Positions 1 to 8,160 of a DNA stretch of 64,000 bases are shown one piece after another. Where the stretch lies: assembly GCF_007923295.1 (NCBI RefSeq), contig NZ_VOIR01000014.1, positions 225,825 through 289,824 of the forward strand, read 5' to 3'. How positions within the stretch are numbered: the stretch's first letter is position 1; each line of letters begins with the position of its first letter. A model generated the notes under the pieces. The model was not told where the DNA came from, did not search any database, and worked only from the letters and a program-made list of their open reading frames with translations. This DNA is from Agrococcus sediminis. GTDB lineage: Bacteria; Actinomycetota; Actinomycetes; Actinomycetales; Microbacteriaceae. The translations under genes were made by a program, and so were the position numbers.

Positions 1-237
1 TCGGCCGTCGCCGGGCGCCTCGCGGATGTCGGCGCCGAGCGCGCGCAGCCCCGCGGTCATGAGCTGCGCGTCGCGGCTGCGCAGCGGCCGGTGCAGCGTC
101 GAGGGCGCGTCGGCGAGGGCCGCCAGCAGCAGCGCGCGGTTCGTGAGGCTCTTCGAGCCGGGCAGCTGCACGCGGGCGTCGAGGCGCGCGGTCGCGGTCG
201 GCGCGGTCCAGGGGCGGGAATGCTCGAGCGGGCTCAT
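1..237 (-). CDS. aroA: 3-phosphoshikimate 1-carboxyvinyltransferase (EPSP synthase), N-terminal part only
   Basis: This partial gene runs off the left edge of the window; only the first 79 codons are visible. The enzyme transfers enolpyruvate from PEP to shikimate-3-phosphate in the aromatic amino acid (chorismate) pathway in the cytosol. The N-terminus carries the family hallmark [20 protein letters not shown] at about residues 23-42, which binds substrate phosphate through its Lys and Ser. The ATG at 237 is a reasonable start and gives a normal short N-terminal extension. The gene is divergent from sigR, and the SigR-type promoter of that gene overlaps the first aroA codons. aroA next to sigR/sigH is a common actinobacterial arrangement. 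Confidence 0.93.
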   Translation of the reverse strand, partial: MSPLEHSRPWTAPTATARLDARVQLPGSKSLTNRALLLAALADAPSTLHRPLRSRDAQLMTAGLRALGADIREAPGDGR

Positions 238-243
238 CGGTTG
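216..243 (+). promoter_or_regulatory. SigR/SigH-type autoregulatory promoter of sigR
   Basis: GGGAAT (216-221) is followed after exactly 18 bases by GTTG (240-243). This matches the SigR/SigH consensus known from Streptomyces and mycobacteria (GGGAAT-N18-GTT). It lies about 40 bases before the sigR GTG start, so sigR is probably autoregulated under thiol-oxidative stress. The -35 element lies inside the first codons of the divergent aroA gene. Confidence 0.85.
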
Positions 244-281
244 CAATCTATCGGTCGGGCAGTACAGCGGAGGAGGGGCCG

Positions 282-935
282 GTGGCAGGGACGACGGTCA
301 TGGCGCCGACGGCGACACTAGACTCGCCCGCGATGGACGAGCAGCGTGACGAGGCCAAGCGCGACGACTTCGTGGAGCAGGCGATGCAGTACGCCGACCA
401 GCTCTACGCGGCCGCCATGCGCATGACGCGCAACCCGGCCGACGCCGCCGACCTCGTGCAGGAGACCCTGCTCAAGGCCTACGCCGCGTACGACTCGTTC
501 CAGCAGGGCACGAACCTGCGGGCGTGGCTGTACCGCATCCAGACCAACACCTACATCAACACCTACCGCAAGCAGCAGCGCAGGCCGTTCGAGGCGCCCC
601 TCGACGACCTGGAGGAGTGGCAGATCGGCGACGCCGAGTCGTTCACCGCCATGTCGTCGCGCAGCGCCGAGGCCGAGGCGATCCACCGGATGCCCTCCGG
701 GATCGTGAAGGACGCACTGCAGCAGGTGCCCGTCGACTTCCGCATGGCGGTCTACTGGGTCGACGTCGAAGGGCTCAGCTACGCCGAGACCGCCGAGGTC
801 ATGGAGACCCCCGTCGGCACCGTCATGAGCCGCCTGCACCGCGGCCGCAAGCTGCTGCGAGGCCTGCTGGCCGACTACGCCCGGGAGCAGGGCATCGCCG
901 TGCAGGACACCATCGTGAAGGAGAAGAAGCCGTGA
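282..935 (+). CDS. sigR: ECF RNA polymerase sigma factor SigR/SigH family
   Basis: This is a group-IV (ECF) sigma factor of the thiol-oxidative-stress SigR/SigH family, 217 residues from the GTG at 282. Region 2 includes [14 protein letters not shown] (about 54-67). Region 4, with its helix-turn-helix, includes [20 protein letters not shown] (about 165-184) and is followed by a basic tail. An AGGAGG Shine-Dalgarno at 271-276 supports the GTG start. An in-frame ATG at 333, nine bases after the end of a TAGACT -10-like hexamer (319-324), could give a form 17 residues shorter. The stop overlaps the rsrA start by four bases, so the anti-sigma factor is translationally coupled. Neighbours aroA and rsrA fit the usual actinobacterial context. 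Confidence 0.93.
   Translation: MAGTTVMAPTATLDSPAMDEQRDEAKRDDFVEQAMQYADQLYAAAMRMTRNPADAADLVQETLLKAYAAYDSFQQGTNLRAWLYRIQTNTYINTYRKQQRRPFEAPLDDLEEWQIGDAESFTAMSSRSAEAEAIHRMPSGIVKDALQQVPVDFRMAVYWVDVEGLSYAETAEVMETPVGTVMSRLHRGRKLLRGLLADYAREQGIAVQDTIVKEKKP
319..324 (+). promoter_or_regulatory. Possible second (housekeeping) -10 element inside the sigR 5' end
   Basis: TAGACT lies eight bases before the in-frame ATG at 333, so transcription from here would give a leaderless or nearly leaderless mRNA for a shorter SigR. The matching -35 region is weak, so this is inference. Confidence 0.4.
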
Positions 936-1192
936 GCGAGACGCCCCAGGCCACGAAGGACTGCACCGAGGCCCGTGCCGCCCTCGAGGAGTACCTGCAC
1001 CACGAGCTCTGCGCCGAGGACGCCGCGGATGTGCGTGCGCACCTGGCGGAGTGCGAGGAGTGCTCGGCCGAGCACCACGTCGGCGAGATGCTGACCGCCG
1101 CCCTGCAGGGCGCCTGCAAGGACCGCGCCCCCGAGGAGCTGCGAGCGAAGCTGCTCGAGAGCCTCCGGGCCGCGAAGGCGAGCCACGCCTGA
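932..1192 (+). CDS. rsrA: Zinc-binding anti-sigma factor RsrA/RshA family
   Basis: This 86-residue redox-sensitive anti-sigma factor holds SigR inactive until disulfide formation releases zinc. It has the ZAS signature: C11, then HLAECEEC giving H37-x3-C41-x2-C44. The spacing and even the numbering match the zinc ligands described for Streptomyces RsrA (C11, H37, C41, C44). An extra Cys27 and a Cys near residue 62 could take part in the thiol switch. The GTG start overlaps the sigR stop (GTGA, 932-935), as expected for a stoichiometric sigma/anti-sigma pair. A strong hairpin terminator follows. Confidence 0.92.
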   Translation: MSETPQATKDCTEARAALEEYLHHELCAEDAADVRAHLAECEECSAEHHVGEMLTAALQGACKDRAPEELRAKLLESLRAAKASHA

Positions 1193-1205
1193 CACGAAAC
1201 GCGAC

Positions 1206-1232
1206 GGGGCGGGATCCCTCGGACCCCGCCCC
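1206..1232. terminator. Bidirectional hairpin terminator between rsrA and aceB
   Basis: GGGGCGGG (1206-1213) pairs with CCCGCCCC (1225-1232). Beyond one mismatch the stem is extended by TCC/GGA around a CTC loop. It sits between two convergent genes, so it can serve both strands; there is no U-tract. Confidence 0.7.
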
Positions 1233-1264
1233 GCGCATCCGTCGCCGGTCTGCACCCGCGCCGC

Positions 1265-2905
1265 TCAGGCCGCGACGCGCTCCTGCACCGGGATGGGGCC
1301 GGTGATCGGCCGCTCGGCGCCGTCGCCCAGGTAGCGCTCGGTGCCGGCGAGCGTGAGGAAGGCCGGATAGGTCTCCTCGAGCGCGATCTCGCGGAACAGC
1401 GCGATGGCCTCGCGGTAGCGGTTGCCCGGGTTCCGGTCGAAGCCCGCGGCCAGCTCGTCGACGATGGCCTCGCAGCGCTCGCGCGTGATCGTGCGGCCGT
1501 CGGCGGTGGCCGACTCGTTGTGGATCCACTGCCAGACCTGCGAGCGCGAGATCTCGGCGGTCGCGGCGTCCTCCATGAGCGAGTGGATCGCGACGGCGCC
1601 GTGGCCGCGCAGCCACGCCTCCATGTAGCGGATGCCGATCTCGATGTTCGAGCGGAGCCCCGCCTCGGTGATGTCGCCCTCGGTGGTCGAGAGGTCGATG
1701 AGCGCCGCGCCGTCGACCGGCACGTCCTCGCGGGTGCGCTCGAGCTGGTTGGGGCGGTCGCCGAGCACCGCGTCGAACGCGCTCCGGCAGGTCTCGACGA
1801 GGCCGGGGTGCGCGACCCACGAGCCGTCGAAGCCGTCGCCCGCCTCGCGCGCCTTGTCGCTCGCGACCGCCGCGAGCGCGCGCTCGGTCGCCTCTGGGTC
1901 CTTCGCGCTCGGCACGAAGGCCGCCATGCCGCCGATCGCGTGCGCGCCGCGGCGGTGGCATGCGCGCACCAGCTGCTCGGTGTAGGCGCGCATGAACGGC
2001 GCCGTCATCGTGAGCCGTGCGCGGTCGGGGAGCACGAACTCCGGCCCGCGGAGCCGGAACGCCTTGATCATCGAGAACAGGTAGTCCCAGCGGCCGGCGT
2101 TGAGGCCCGCCGAGTGCTCGCGCAGCTCGAAGAGGATCTCCTCCATCTCGAACGCCGCCGTGATCGTCTCGATGAGCACGGTGGCCCGGATCGTGCCCTG
2201 CGGCAGCACGAGCAGCTGCTGCGCCATGACGAACACGTCGTTCCAGAGCCGCGCCTCGTGGTGGCTCTCGAGCTTCGGCAGGTAGAAGTACGGGCCCCGG
2301 CCGGCGGCGATGAGGTCGTCGGCGTTGTGGAGGACGTGGAGCCCGAAGTCGACGAGCGATCCCGACATGGGCCTGCCGTCGACGAGGATGCGGTGCTCGT
2401 CGAGGTGCCAGCCCCGCGGCCGCACGACGATCGTCGGCGTCTCGGGGGCCGTCACCTTGTACTCCTTGCCCTCGGGGCTCGTGAAGGCGATGCTGCCGCG
2501 GATCGCGTCCTGCAGGTTCACCTGGCTCGCGATGACGTTGCGCCACAGGGGGCTCGAGGCGTCCTCGCAGTCGGCGAGCCACACCTTCGCGCCCGAGTTG
2601 AGCGCGTTGATGGTCATCTTGCGCTCGATGGGGCCGGTGATCTCGACGCGGCGGTCCTCGAGGCCGGGAGCGGGCGGGGCGACCCGCCAGCTCGCGTCCT
2701 CGCGTATGCGCCGCGTCGACTCGAGGAAGCGGGGGCTGTCGCCGTCGGCGAACGCGGCGCGGCGCCGGCGGCGGTCCTGCAGCAGCTGCTGGCGCGTGCA
2801 CTCGAACGCGTCGTGCAGCTGCAGCAGGAAGCCGAGCGCCTCGTCGGTGAGCACCCGGTCCTGACCGGGGGCGTGGGCGGTGATGCGGATGCGCGTGATG
2901 TCCAT
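1265..2905 (-). CDS. aceB: Malate synthase A
   Basis: The enzyme condenses glyoxylate with acetyl-CoA to malate, the second step of the glyoxylate shunt. The 546-residue length is typical of form A. Visible motifs are LADCEDASSP (about 110-119), VVRPRGWHLDEHR (about 160-172, containing the catalytic Arg region) and the PROSITE-like signature LREHSAGLNAGRWDYLFS (near residues 260-275). The ATG at 2905 follows a GGAGCC Shine-Dalgarno. The gene lies 26 bases downstream of aceA on the same strand, so the two form an aceA-aceB operon for growth on acetate or fatty acids, probably controlled by the divergent RamB-like regulator. Confidence 0.95.
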   Translation of the reverse strand: MDITRIRITAHAPGQDRVLTDEALGFLLQLHDAFECTRQQLLQDRRRRRAAFADGDSPRFLESTRRIREDASWRVAPPAPGLEDRRVEITGPIERKMTINALNSGAKVWLADCEDASSPLWRNVIASQVNLQDAIRGSIAFTSPEGKEYKVTAPETPTIVVRPRGWHLDEHRILVDGRPMSGSLVDFGLHVLHNADDLIAAGRGPYFYLPKLESHHEARLWNDVFVMAQQLLVLPQGTIRATVLIETITAAFEMEEILFELREHSAGLNAGRWDYLFSMIKAFRLRGPEFVLPDRARLTMTAPFMRAYTEQLVRACHRRGAHAIGGMAAFVPSAKDPEATERALAAVASDKAREAGDGFDGSWVAHPGLVETCRSAFDAVLGDRPNQLERTREDVPVDGAALIDLSTTEGDITEAGLRSNIEIGIRYMEAWLRGHGAVAIHSLMEDAATAEISRSQVWQWIHNESATADGRTITRERCEAIVDELAAGFDRNPGNRYREAIALFREIALEETYPAFLTLAGTERYLGDGAERPITGPIPVQERVAA

Positions 2906-2931
2906 GGTCTGGCTCCTGACGTGGGTGCGGA

Positions 2932-4230
2932 TCAGTGGAACTGCTCGGACTCGGTCGAGCCGGCGAGCGCGAGCGTGCCGGAGCTCGGGTTGAGAGCGGT
3001 GGCGACGAGGTCGAACCACCCGGTGCCGACCTCGCGCTGGTGCTTCGTAGCGGTGTAGCCGTCTGCCTCCGCAGCGAACTCGCGCTCCTGCAGGTCGACG
3101 TAGGCCGTCATGTGCCGCTCGGCGTAGCCCTTCGCCAGGTCGAACATGGAGTGGTTGAGGGCGTGGAAGCCCGCGAGGGTGATGAACTGGAAGCGGAACC
3201 CCATGGCGCCGAGCTCGCGCTGGAACGCGGCGATCTGGTCGTCGTCGAGGTGCTTGCGCCAGTTGAACGACGGCGAGCAGTTGTAGGCGAGCAGCTGGTC
3301 GGGGAACTCGGCCTTGATGCCCTCCGCGAAGCGGCGGGCGACCTCGAGGTCGGGCTTGCCCGTCTCCATCCAGAGCAGGTCGGCGTACTCGGCGTAGGCG
3401 CGGCCGCGGGCGATGCACGGCTCGATGCCGTTCCGCACCTCGTAGAAGCCCTCGCTCGTGCGCTCGCCGGTGAGGAACGGGCGGTCGCGCTCGTCGACGT
3501 CGCTCGTCAGGAGCGTCGCCGCCTCGGCGTCGGTGCGGGCGATGATGACGGTCGGCACGTCCTCGACGTCGGCCGCGAGGCGCGCGGCGTTGAGCGTGCG
3601 CACGTGCTGCTGGGTGGGGATGAGCACCTTGCCGCCGAGGTGCCCGCACTTCTTCTCGCTCGCGAGCTGGTCCTCCCAGTGCACGCCCGCGGCGCCGGCG
3701 GTGATCATCGAGCGCATGAGCTCGAAGGCGTTGAGCGGTCCGCCGAAGCCGGCCTCCGCGTCGGCGACGATCGGCACGAGCCAGTCGTCGACGGCCCGGC
3801 GGCCCTCGCTGCGCTCGATCTGGTCGGCGCGCTGCAGCGCGTTGTTGATGCGGCGCACCACCGCGGGCACAGAGTTGGCGGGGTAGAGCGACTGGTCGGG
3901 GTAGGTCTGGCCCGACAGGTTGGCGTCGGCCGCGACCTGCCAGCCCGAGAGGTAGATGGCCTCGAGGCCCGCGCGCACCTGCTGCACCGCCTGGTTGCCG
4001 GTGAGGGCGCCGAGCGCGCGCACCGGCTGCTCGTCGGCGTGCAGCCGGTCGAAGAGGCGCTCCGCGCCGCGGCGGGCGAGCGTGTGCTCCTCGACGACGG
4101 AGCCCCGGAGGCGGATGACGTCGGCGGCGCTGTAGTCGCGGGCGATGCCGCTCCAGCGGGCGTCCGCCGCCCACTCGAGCTCGAGCTCGGCCGCCTCGGT
4201 GGCCATCGTCGTGTCGTGCTGCTCGGTCAT
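2932..4230 (-). CDS. aceA: Isocitrate lyase
   Basis: The enzyme cleaves isocitrate into succinate and glyoxylate, the entry step of the glyoxylate shunt. The protein has 432 residues, the usual length for the short actinobacterial form. The catalytic loop KKCGH is at residues 193-197, with Cys195 as the catalytic base. The Mg-binding region WEDQ and the C-terminal NCSPSFNW motif are also present. The ATG at 4230 has a strong GGAGG Shine-Dalgarno seven bases upstream. It is the promoter-proximal gene of aceA-aceB. The 151-bp region to the divergent ramB-like gene holds inverted repeats that are candidate operators. Confidence 0.96.
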   Translation of the reverse strand: MTEQHDTTMATEAAELELEWAADARWSGIARDYSAADVIRLRGSVVEEHTLARRGAERLFDRLHADEQPVRALGALTGNQAVQQVRAGLEAIYLSGWQVAADANLSGQTYPDQSLYPANSVPAVVRRINNALQRADQIERSEGRRAVDDWLVPIVADAEAGFGGPLNAFELMRSMITAGAAGVHWEDQLASEKKCGHLGGKVLIPTQQHVRTLNAARLAADVEDVPTVIIARTDAEAATLLTSDVDERDRPFLTGERTSEGFYEVRNGIEPCIARGRAYAEYADLLWMETGKPDLEVARRFAEGIKAEFPDQLLAYNCSPSFNWRKHLDDDQIAAFQRELGAMGFRFQFITLAGFHALNHSMFDLAKGYAERHMTAYVDLQEREFAAEADGYTATKHQREVGTGWFDLVATALNPSSGTLALAGSTESEQFH

Positions 4231-4296
4231 GGTGTCCTCCTGCTGTCGCGCCGGGGCTCCTGCGCCCTCGGCGTCCGGTCGTGCCACCACTGTGCG

Positions 4297-4308
4297 TGCA
4301 GAACTGCA
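4297..4308. promoter_or_regulatory. Perfect inverted repeat in the aceA/ramB intergenic region
   Basis: TGCAG-AA-CTGCA has two perfect 5-bp arms. The core GCAGAACTG recurs at 4358-4366. It is a candidate operator for the adjacent RamB-like protein, although the sequence is not an exact match to the Corynebacterium RamB consensus as I recall it. Confidence 0.45.
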
Positions 4309-4343
4309 CTGCGAGCGGCGATTTGCACGGTGAAGATCATCAC

Positions 4344-4363
4344 TTCTGCCAGATCCCGCAGAA
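4344..4363. promoter_or_regulatory. Second inverted repeat before ramB, next to its -10
   Basis: TTCTGC (4344-4349) and GCAGAA (4358-4363) form an inverted repeat with an eight-base spacer. The right arm shares GCAGAACTG with the site at 4298-4306. It ends seven bases before the ramB -10 hexamer, where binding would block that promoter. Confidence 0.4.
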
Positions 4364-4369
4364 CTGGCG

Positions 4370-4375
4370 TATGGT
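4370..4375 (+). promoter_or_regulatory. -10 element of leaderless ramB-like gene
   Basis: TATGGT is followed by six bases and then the ATG at 4382, placing the transcription start at the start codon. Confidence 0.55.
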
Positions 4376-4381
4376 GCTCGC

Positions 4382-5869
4382 ATGACCGAGCGAGGCACCG
4401 CATCCGCCACCTGGGACCGACCCGCGCGCTCGGCGCCCGCGCCGACGCAGGTCGACGCGCTGCAGCTCGGCAAGGCGCTGCGGCACGCGCGCAAGCAGGC
4501 CGGGCTCACGCTCGACGCCGTGCACGACGCCATCGGCCTCGCGCCGTCGCAGCTGTCGGGCTTCGAGACGGGCAAGCGCGAGGCGCGCTTCTCGCAGCTG
4601 CAGCAGCTTGCGGCCCTCTACGGCGTCAGCCTCGAGCAGCTCACGGGCACCGAACCGCCGTCGCGGCGCGCCGAGCTCGAGCTGCGGCTCGAGCGCGCCA
4701 TGCAGTCGTCGACCTGGCAGCAGAAGCGGCTGCCGACGATGCGCATCGGCCCGCGCACGCCCGACGACGTGCTCGAGACGATGCTCGCGCTCGTCGACGA
4801 GCTCGACCGGGTCGCCGAGGAGCGGGTCGCGACGCCCGAGGAGGCGCGGCGCGCCAACACGCAGCTGCGGGCCGAGATGCGCGCGCGCGACAACCACTTC
4901 CCCGAGATCGAGGCTGCGGCGGCGCGCATGCTGGAGAAGGTCGGCTACCAGTCGGGGCCGCTCTCGCAGCACCTCATCGCGGCGATCGTCGAGCGGCTCG
5001 GCTTCACCGTGCACCACGTCGGCGACCTGCCGCACTCGACGCGCTCGGTGACCGACCTCAAGCGCCGGCGCATCTACCTCTCGCGCTCCTCCCGCATCGG
5101 CCACGACCCGCGGTCGGTGCTGCTGCAGGCGCTCGGGCACCACGTGCTCGGGCACTCGGTGCCCGCCGACTACGGCGCCTTCCTGCGGCAGCGCATCGAG
5201 ACGAACTACTTCGCGGCGGCCCTGCTCATGCCCGAGCGCACCGCCGTCGAGTTCCTGCGCGCCGCGAAGGAGGAGCGGCAGCTCGCGGTCGAGGACCTGC
5301 GCGACGCCTTCGCCGTCTCGTACGAGACCGCCGCGCACCGGCTGACGAACCTCGCGACCGTGCACCTCGGGATCCCGCTGCACTTCCAGAAGGTGCACGA
5401 GTCGGGGATCATCTACAAGGCCTACGAGAACGACGGCGTGACCTTCCCCTCCGATCACACCGGCGCCATCGAGGGGCAGCCGGTCTGCAAGCGCTGGACG
5501 AGCCGCGAGGTGTTCGACGTCGCCGACAAGGTCAACGCCTTCGAGCAGTACACCGAGACGCCGGCGGGCACCTTCTGGTGCACGGCGATGACCGAGCGCA
5601 GCCCGTCGGGGGAGTTCTCGCTCTCGATCGGCGTGCCGTTCGCGCAGGCGAAGTGGTTCCGGGGGAGGGGCACGAAGGAGCGGTCGATCTCGGGCTGCCC
5701 CGACCCCTCGTGCTGCCGCACGCCGCCTGCCGATCTCGCCGAGGCCTGGGCCGGGCAGGCGTGGCCGAGCGCGCGGGCGCACTCGCACCTGCTCGCCGCG
5801 CTGCCGCCGGGCGCCTTCCCGGGCGTCGACGAGACCGAGGTCTACAGCTTCCTCGCGTCGCGGGCGTAG
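4382..5869 (+). CDS. ramB: RamB-like XRE regulator with IrrE/ImmA-type metallopeptidase domain (ScfR family)
   Basis: This 495-residue regulator has an N-terminal XRE helix-turn-helix at about residues 26-86. A central IrrE/ImmA-like domain carries HHVLGH (253-258), a zinc-peptidase-like HxxxH. The C-terminal short-chain-fatty-acyl regulator domain includes a Cys cluster (CPDPSCC). This architecture is that of RamB, the regulator of acetate metabolism that controls aceA and aceB in Corynebacterium. Its divergent position next to aceA-aceB strongly supports that role here. There is no Shine-Dalgarno; a -10 six bases before the ATG indicates a leaderless mRNA. The gene ends nine bases before the stop of the convergent tagD-like gene, with no obvious terminator between. 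Confidence 0.85.
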   Translation: MTERGTASATWDRPARSAPAPTQVDALQLGKALRHARKQAGLTLDAVHDAIGLAPSQLSGFETGKREARFSQLQQLAALYGVSLEQLTGTEPPSRRAELELRLERAMQSSTWQQKRLPTMRIGPRTPDDVLETMLALVDELDRVAEERVATPEEARRANTQLRAEMRARDNHFPEIEAAAARMLEKVGYQSGPLSQHLIAAIVERLGFTVHHVGDLPHSTRSVTDLKRRRIYLSRSSRIGHDPRSVLLQALGHHVLGHSVPADYGAFLRQRIETNYFAAALLMPERTAVEFLRAAKEERQLAVEDLRDAFAVSYETAAHRLTNLATVHLGIPLHFQKVHESGIIYKAYENDGVTFPSDHTGAIEGQPVCKRWTSREVFDVADKVNAFEQYTETPAGTFWCTAMTERSPSGEFSLSIGVPFAQAKWFRGRGTKERSISGCPDPSCCRTPPADLAEAWAGQAWPSARAHSHLLAALPPGAFPGVDETEVYSFLASRA

Positions 5870-5878
5870 CCCCCGGCG

Positions 5879-6337
5879 TCAGGAGTGCTGGGCGAGGGCG
5901 GGCGACGCATCCGCCGTGCCCTCGAGCAGGCTGAGCGCGCGCCGCAGGGCCGTGCTCGACGTGTGCGCCGTGTAAGGGAAGTAGACGACCTCGACGCCCA
6001 CCGCGCCGAGCTCGCGCTCGAGCCGCAGGCCCCGCTCGGTGCCCCGCCAGTCGTCGCCCTTGAAGTAGTGCGTGAACCCGACCTCGCGCCACGTGTCGAG
6101 CTTGTCGGGCACCGTCTCGACGTGCACGCGGTCCACGAAGCGGATGGAGCGCACGATCTCGACGCGCTCGAGCGTGGGGATCACGGGCTCGACGCCCTTG
6201 ACCTGCAGCAGCATCTCGTCGCTCACGACGCCGGCGATGAGCACGTCGCAGTGCTCGCGCGCGTGCCGCAGCACGTTGAGGTGGCCGACGTGGAACAGGT
6301 CGAAGGCGCCTGCGGCGTAGCCGATGCGCTGGCTCAT
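5879..6337 (-). CDS. TagD-like nucleotidyltransferase (glycerol-3-phosphate cytidylyltransferase type)
   Basis: This 152-residue single-domain cytidylyltransferase-fold protein has FDLFHVGH with the catalytic HxGH at 16-19. A Lys-Gly-Asp-Asp-Trp segment and the C-terminal TSSTALRR correspond to the (R)TxGISTT/ISST motif. TagD-type enzymes activate a polyol phosphate (such as glycerol-3-phosphate) with CTP; the substrate here is not certain. A GGAGGAGC Shine-Dalgarno supports the ATG at 6337. It is the leftmost gene of the polysaccharide locus and has its own copy of the shared inverted-repeat operator about 25 bases upstream. Together with the CDP-alcohol phosphatidyltransferase at 10493 it suggests a polyol-phosphate group on the polymer. 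Confidence 0.8.
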   Translation of the reverse strand: MSQRIGYAAGAFDLFHVGHLNVLRHAREHCDVLIAGVVSDEMLLQVKGVEPVIPTLERVEIVRSIRFVDRVHVETVPDKLDTWREVGFTHYFKGDDWRGTERGLRLERELGAVGVEVVYFPYTAHTSSTALRRALSLLEGTADASPALAQHS

Positions 6338-6360
6338 CCGCTCCTCCGATCCCCGTTTGC

Positions 6361-6373
6361 AAACAGTGTTACA
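6361..6373. promoter_or_regulatory. Polysaccharide-locus operator, copy 1 (before tagD-like gene)
   Basis: AAACAGTGTTACA matches 10 of 13 bases of the best copy (TAACATCGTTACA). It lies 24 bases upstream of the minus-strand tagD-like start. It abuts a 10-bp perfect palindrome GTTTGCAAAC at 6355-6364. This is the weakest of the four copies. Confidence 0.45.
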
Positions 6374-6409
6374 TCAGCGTAGGGCACGCACGGGCGGGAC
6401 GCGAGCGCC

Positions 6410-7126
6410 TCACGCGAACCACGCCCCGAGCCGAGGCCGGCCGCGCTCGAGCGCGCGCTCGAGGGACGTGCCCGACAGCCCGCGCTCGGCGAAGCCCGCC
6501 AGCAGCCGAGCGGTGAGCGCGCCTCGGTCGAACGCCGGGATGTCGCCGTCGTCGACGCCGTCCTCCGCGCCGGCCCGGCCGTCGTGCCCGAGCAGGATGA
6601 GACCCGGTCGGGCGTTGCGCATGGCGCTCGCGACCCGCCCGTCGCTCGTGGTGTCGGCGCTGTCGAGGCTCGTGCCGCCCCAGAGCACGGGCATCACGCC
6701 CGCCCGCCGGATGGCGTGGTAGGCGCGCGGCGACTGCCGGCCGTACGGCGGTCGCATCCATCGCACGGGCGCGCCGGCGACGTCCTCGAGCTGGGCCTTG
6801 CCGTCGAGCGTCCGGCGCGTGATCTCCTCGGGGGTGAGCCCGCTGAGCGGCCGGTGGTCGATGCCGTGCAGCGCCACCTCGTGGCCCTCCGCGATCACCG
6901 CCCGCGCGAGCCACGGCAGGCGCCGCGCCCTCGCGCTCAGCATGAAGAAGGTCGCGTGCGCGCCGCGCTCGGCCAGGGCGTCGAGCACCCGCTCGGTCTG
7001 CGGCGGCTCCGGGCCGTCGTCGTAGGTCAGCACCACCACCGGCTGGTCGGTGTCGACGCCGACCACCGAGCCCATCGCCCGCACGTGGCGGCGCAGCACC
7101 CCGTGCACGGCAGCTCCCACGCTCAT
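6410..7126 (-). CDS. Polysaccharide deacetylase (NodB homology, CE4)
   Basis: This 238-residue carbohydrate esterase family 4 domain protein has motif 1 TYDDGP (34-39), the metal-binding HGIDH (87-91, HxxxH) and motif 3 RPPYGR (near 122-127). These enzymes remove N-acetyl groups from polysaccharide amino sugars. No signal peptide is evident, so the protein may act cytosolically or near the membrane; this is uncertain. Its ATG overlaps the stop of the upstream glycosyltransferase by four bases (7123-7126). It is the last gene of a three-gene minus-strand operon of the polysaccharide locus. Confidence 0.87.
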   Translation of the reverse strand: MSVGAAVHGVLRRHVRAMGSVVGVDTDQPVVVLTYDDGPEPPQTERVLDALAERGAHATFFMLSARARRLPWLARAVIAEGHEVALHGIDHRPLSGLTPEEITRRTLDGKAQLEDVAGAPVRWMRPPYGRQSPRAYHAIRRAGVMPVLWGGTSLDSADTTSDGRVASAMRNARPGLILLGHDGRAGAEDGVDDGDIPAFDRGALTARLLAGFAERGLSGTSLERALERGRPRLGAWFA

Positions 7127-8160
7127 CGCTCCGCCTCCCGCCTGCGGTACTCCTCGAACCGGTGGCCCATCGCCGCCGTCAGCACGCCCCACCCGCGGCG
7201 CACCTGGCTCTCGCCGCGCTGCTGCCGCACCGGGTCGCGCGTGCACACGCCCCAGGCGTGCCTGGCGGCGCCGAGCACGATGCGCGCGGGACCGCCGGCG
7301 AGGCCCCCGAGGCGCGCGCGCACGCGCAGCGCGGGCGTGGGGGCGAGTCGCTCCCGCGTGTGCTGCAGCGTGTTCCCGTGCGCGAACGCGCGCCGCCGCA
7401 CCCAGTCGCGCGTCGTGCGCTCCGGGACGACCGGGTCGAGGGTCACCGACTCCTGGCACCAGACGATCCGGCCGCCGGCGCGCACGAGCAAGCGGGTGAA
7501 GATGGTGTCCTCGCCGCCGGTGAGGCCGAGCGACTCGTCGAACCGCAGGCCCGCGCGCCGCACCGAGCGGAGGTCGAGGAGCAGGTTGCCGGTGGCGGCG
7601 GCGGGCAGCAGGGTGCCGGTCTCGCGGGAGGCGCGGTGGAAGAACTCGCTCGAGGCGACCCACGGCTCGACGCCCTCGGGCAGCTGCGCGACCACCCGGC
7701 CCATCACCGCATCCGCCTCCGACTCGCGCCAGACGTCGACGAGGGCCGTGAGCCAGCCCGGCTGGGGGATCTCGTCGTCGTCGATGAACGCGAGCAGCCG
7801 CGAGCCGGCGCTCTCGTCGAGCGCCCGGTTGCGGGCGGCGGGGATGCCCGGGCGCGGCTCGTGCGCGTAGGCGATGCGGATGCCGTGGGATGCCTCGGCG
7901 TCGCGCCGCACCGCGTCGACGACGGGCCGGGCCGAGCCCGCCGGGTCGTTGTCGACCACGAGGATGCGCGGCTCCACGGCCTCGAGCGCCTCCCGCACCC
8001 GCAGGCTCACCGCCTGCAGGTTGGCGCGCAGCTGCTCGGGTCGCCGGAAGGTCAGGATGGCGACGGTCAGCACGGGCCGGCCCAGGGGCGCGGCGTGCCG
8101 GGCGCGGGGCGCCGCCGCCTCGGCCTGCTCGAGGCGCCCGCGGACGCGCTGCACCGTCAT
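7123..8160 (-). CDS. Glycosyltransferase family 2
   Basis: This 345-residue GT-A-fold glycosyltransferase has LTVAILTFRRPEQLRANLQA at the start of the nucleotide-sugar-binding fold. VVDNDPAG follows, with the DxD-like FIDDDEIP near residue 130. Later GGEDTIFTRLL corresponds to the ED acceptor-base region of GT2. It probably transfers one sugar during polysaccharide repeat-unit assembly at the inner membrane face. The start overlaps the stop of the fused glycosyltransferase (ATGA) and its own stop overlaps the deacetylase start, so the three genes are translationally coupled. The specific sugar cannot be told from sequence. Confidence 0.86.
   Translation of the reverse strand: MTVQRVRGRLEQAEAAAPRARHAAPLGRPVLTVAILTFRRPEQLRANLQAVSLRVREALEAVEPRILVVDNDPAGSARPVVDAVRRDAEASHGIRIAYAHEPRPGIPAARNRALDESAGSRLLAFIDDDEIPQPGWLTALVDVWRESEADAVMGRVVAQLPEGVEPWVASSEFFHRASRETGTLLPAAATGNLLLDLRSVRRAGLRFDESLGLTGGEDTIFTRLLVRAGGRIVWCQESVTLDPVVPERTTRDWVRRRAFAHGNTLQHTRERLAPTPALRVRARLGGLAGGPARIVLGAARHAWGVCTRDPVRQQRGESQVRRGWGVLTAAMGHRFEEYRRREAER

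Noticed and set aside
6355-6364. GTTTGCAAAC palindrome as a RamB site
   Set aside because: It contains TTTGCAAA, part of the Corynebacterium RamB site, but lies before a polysaccharide gene and away from aceA. I treat it as part of the copy-1 region only.
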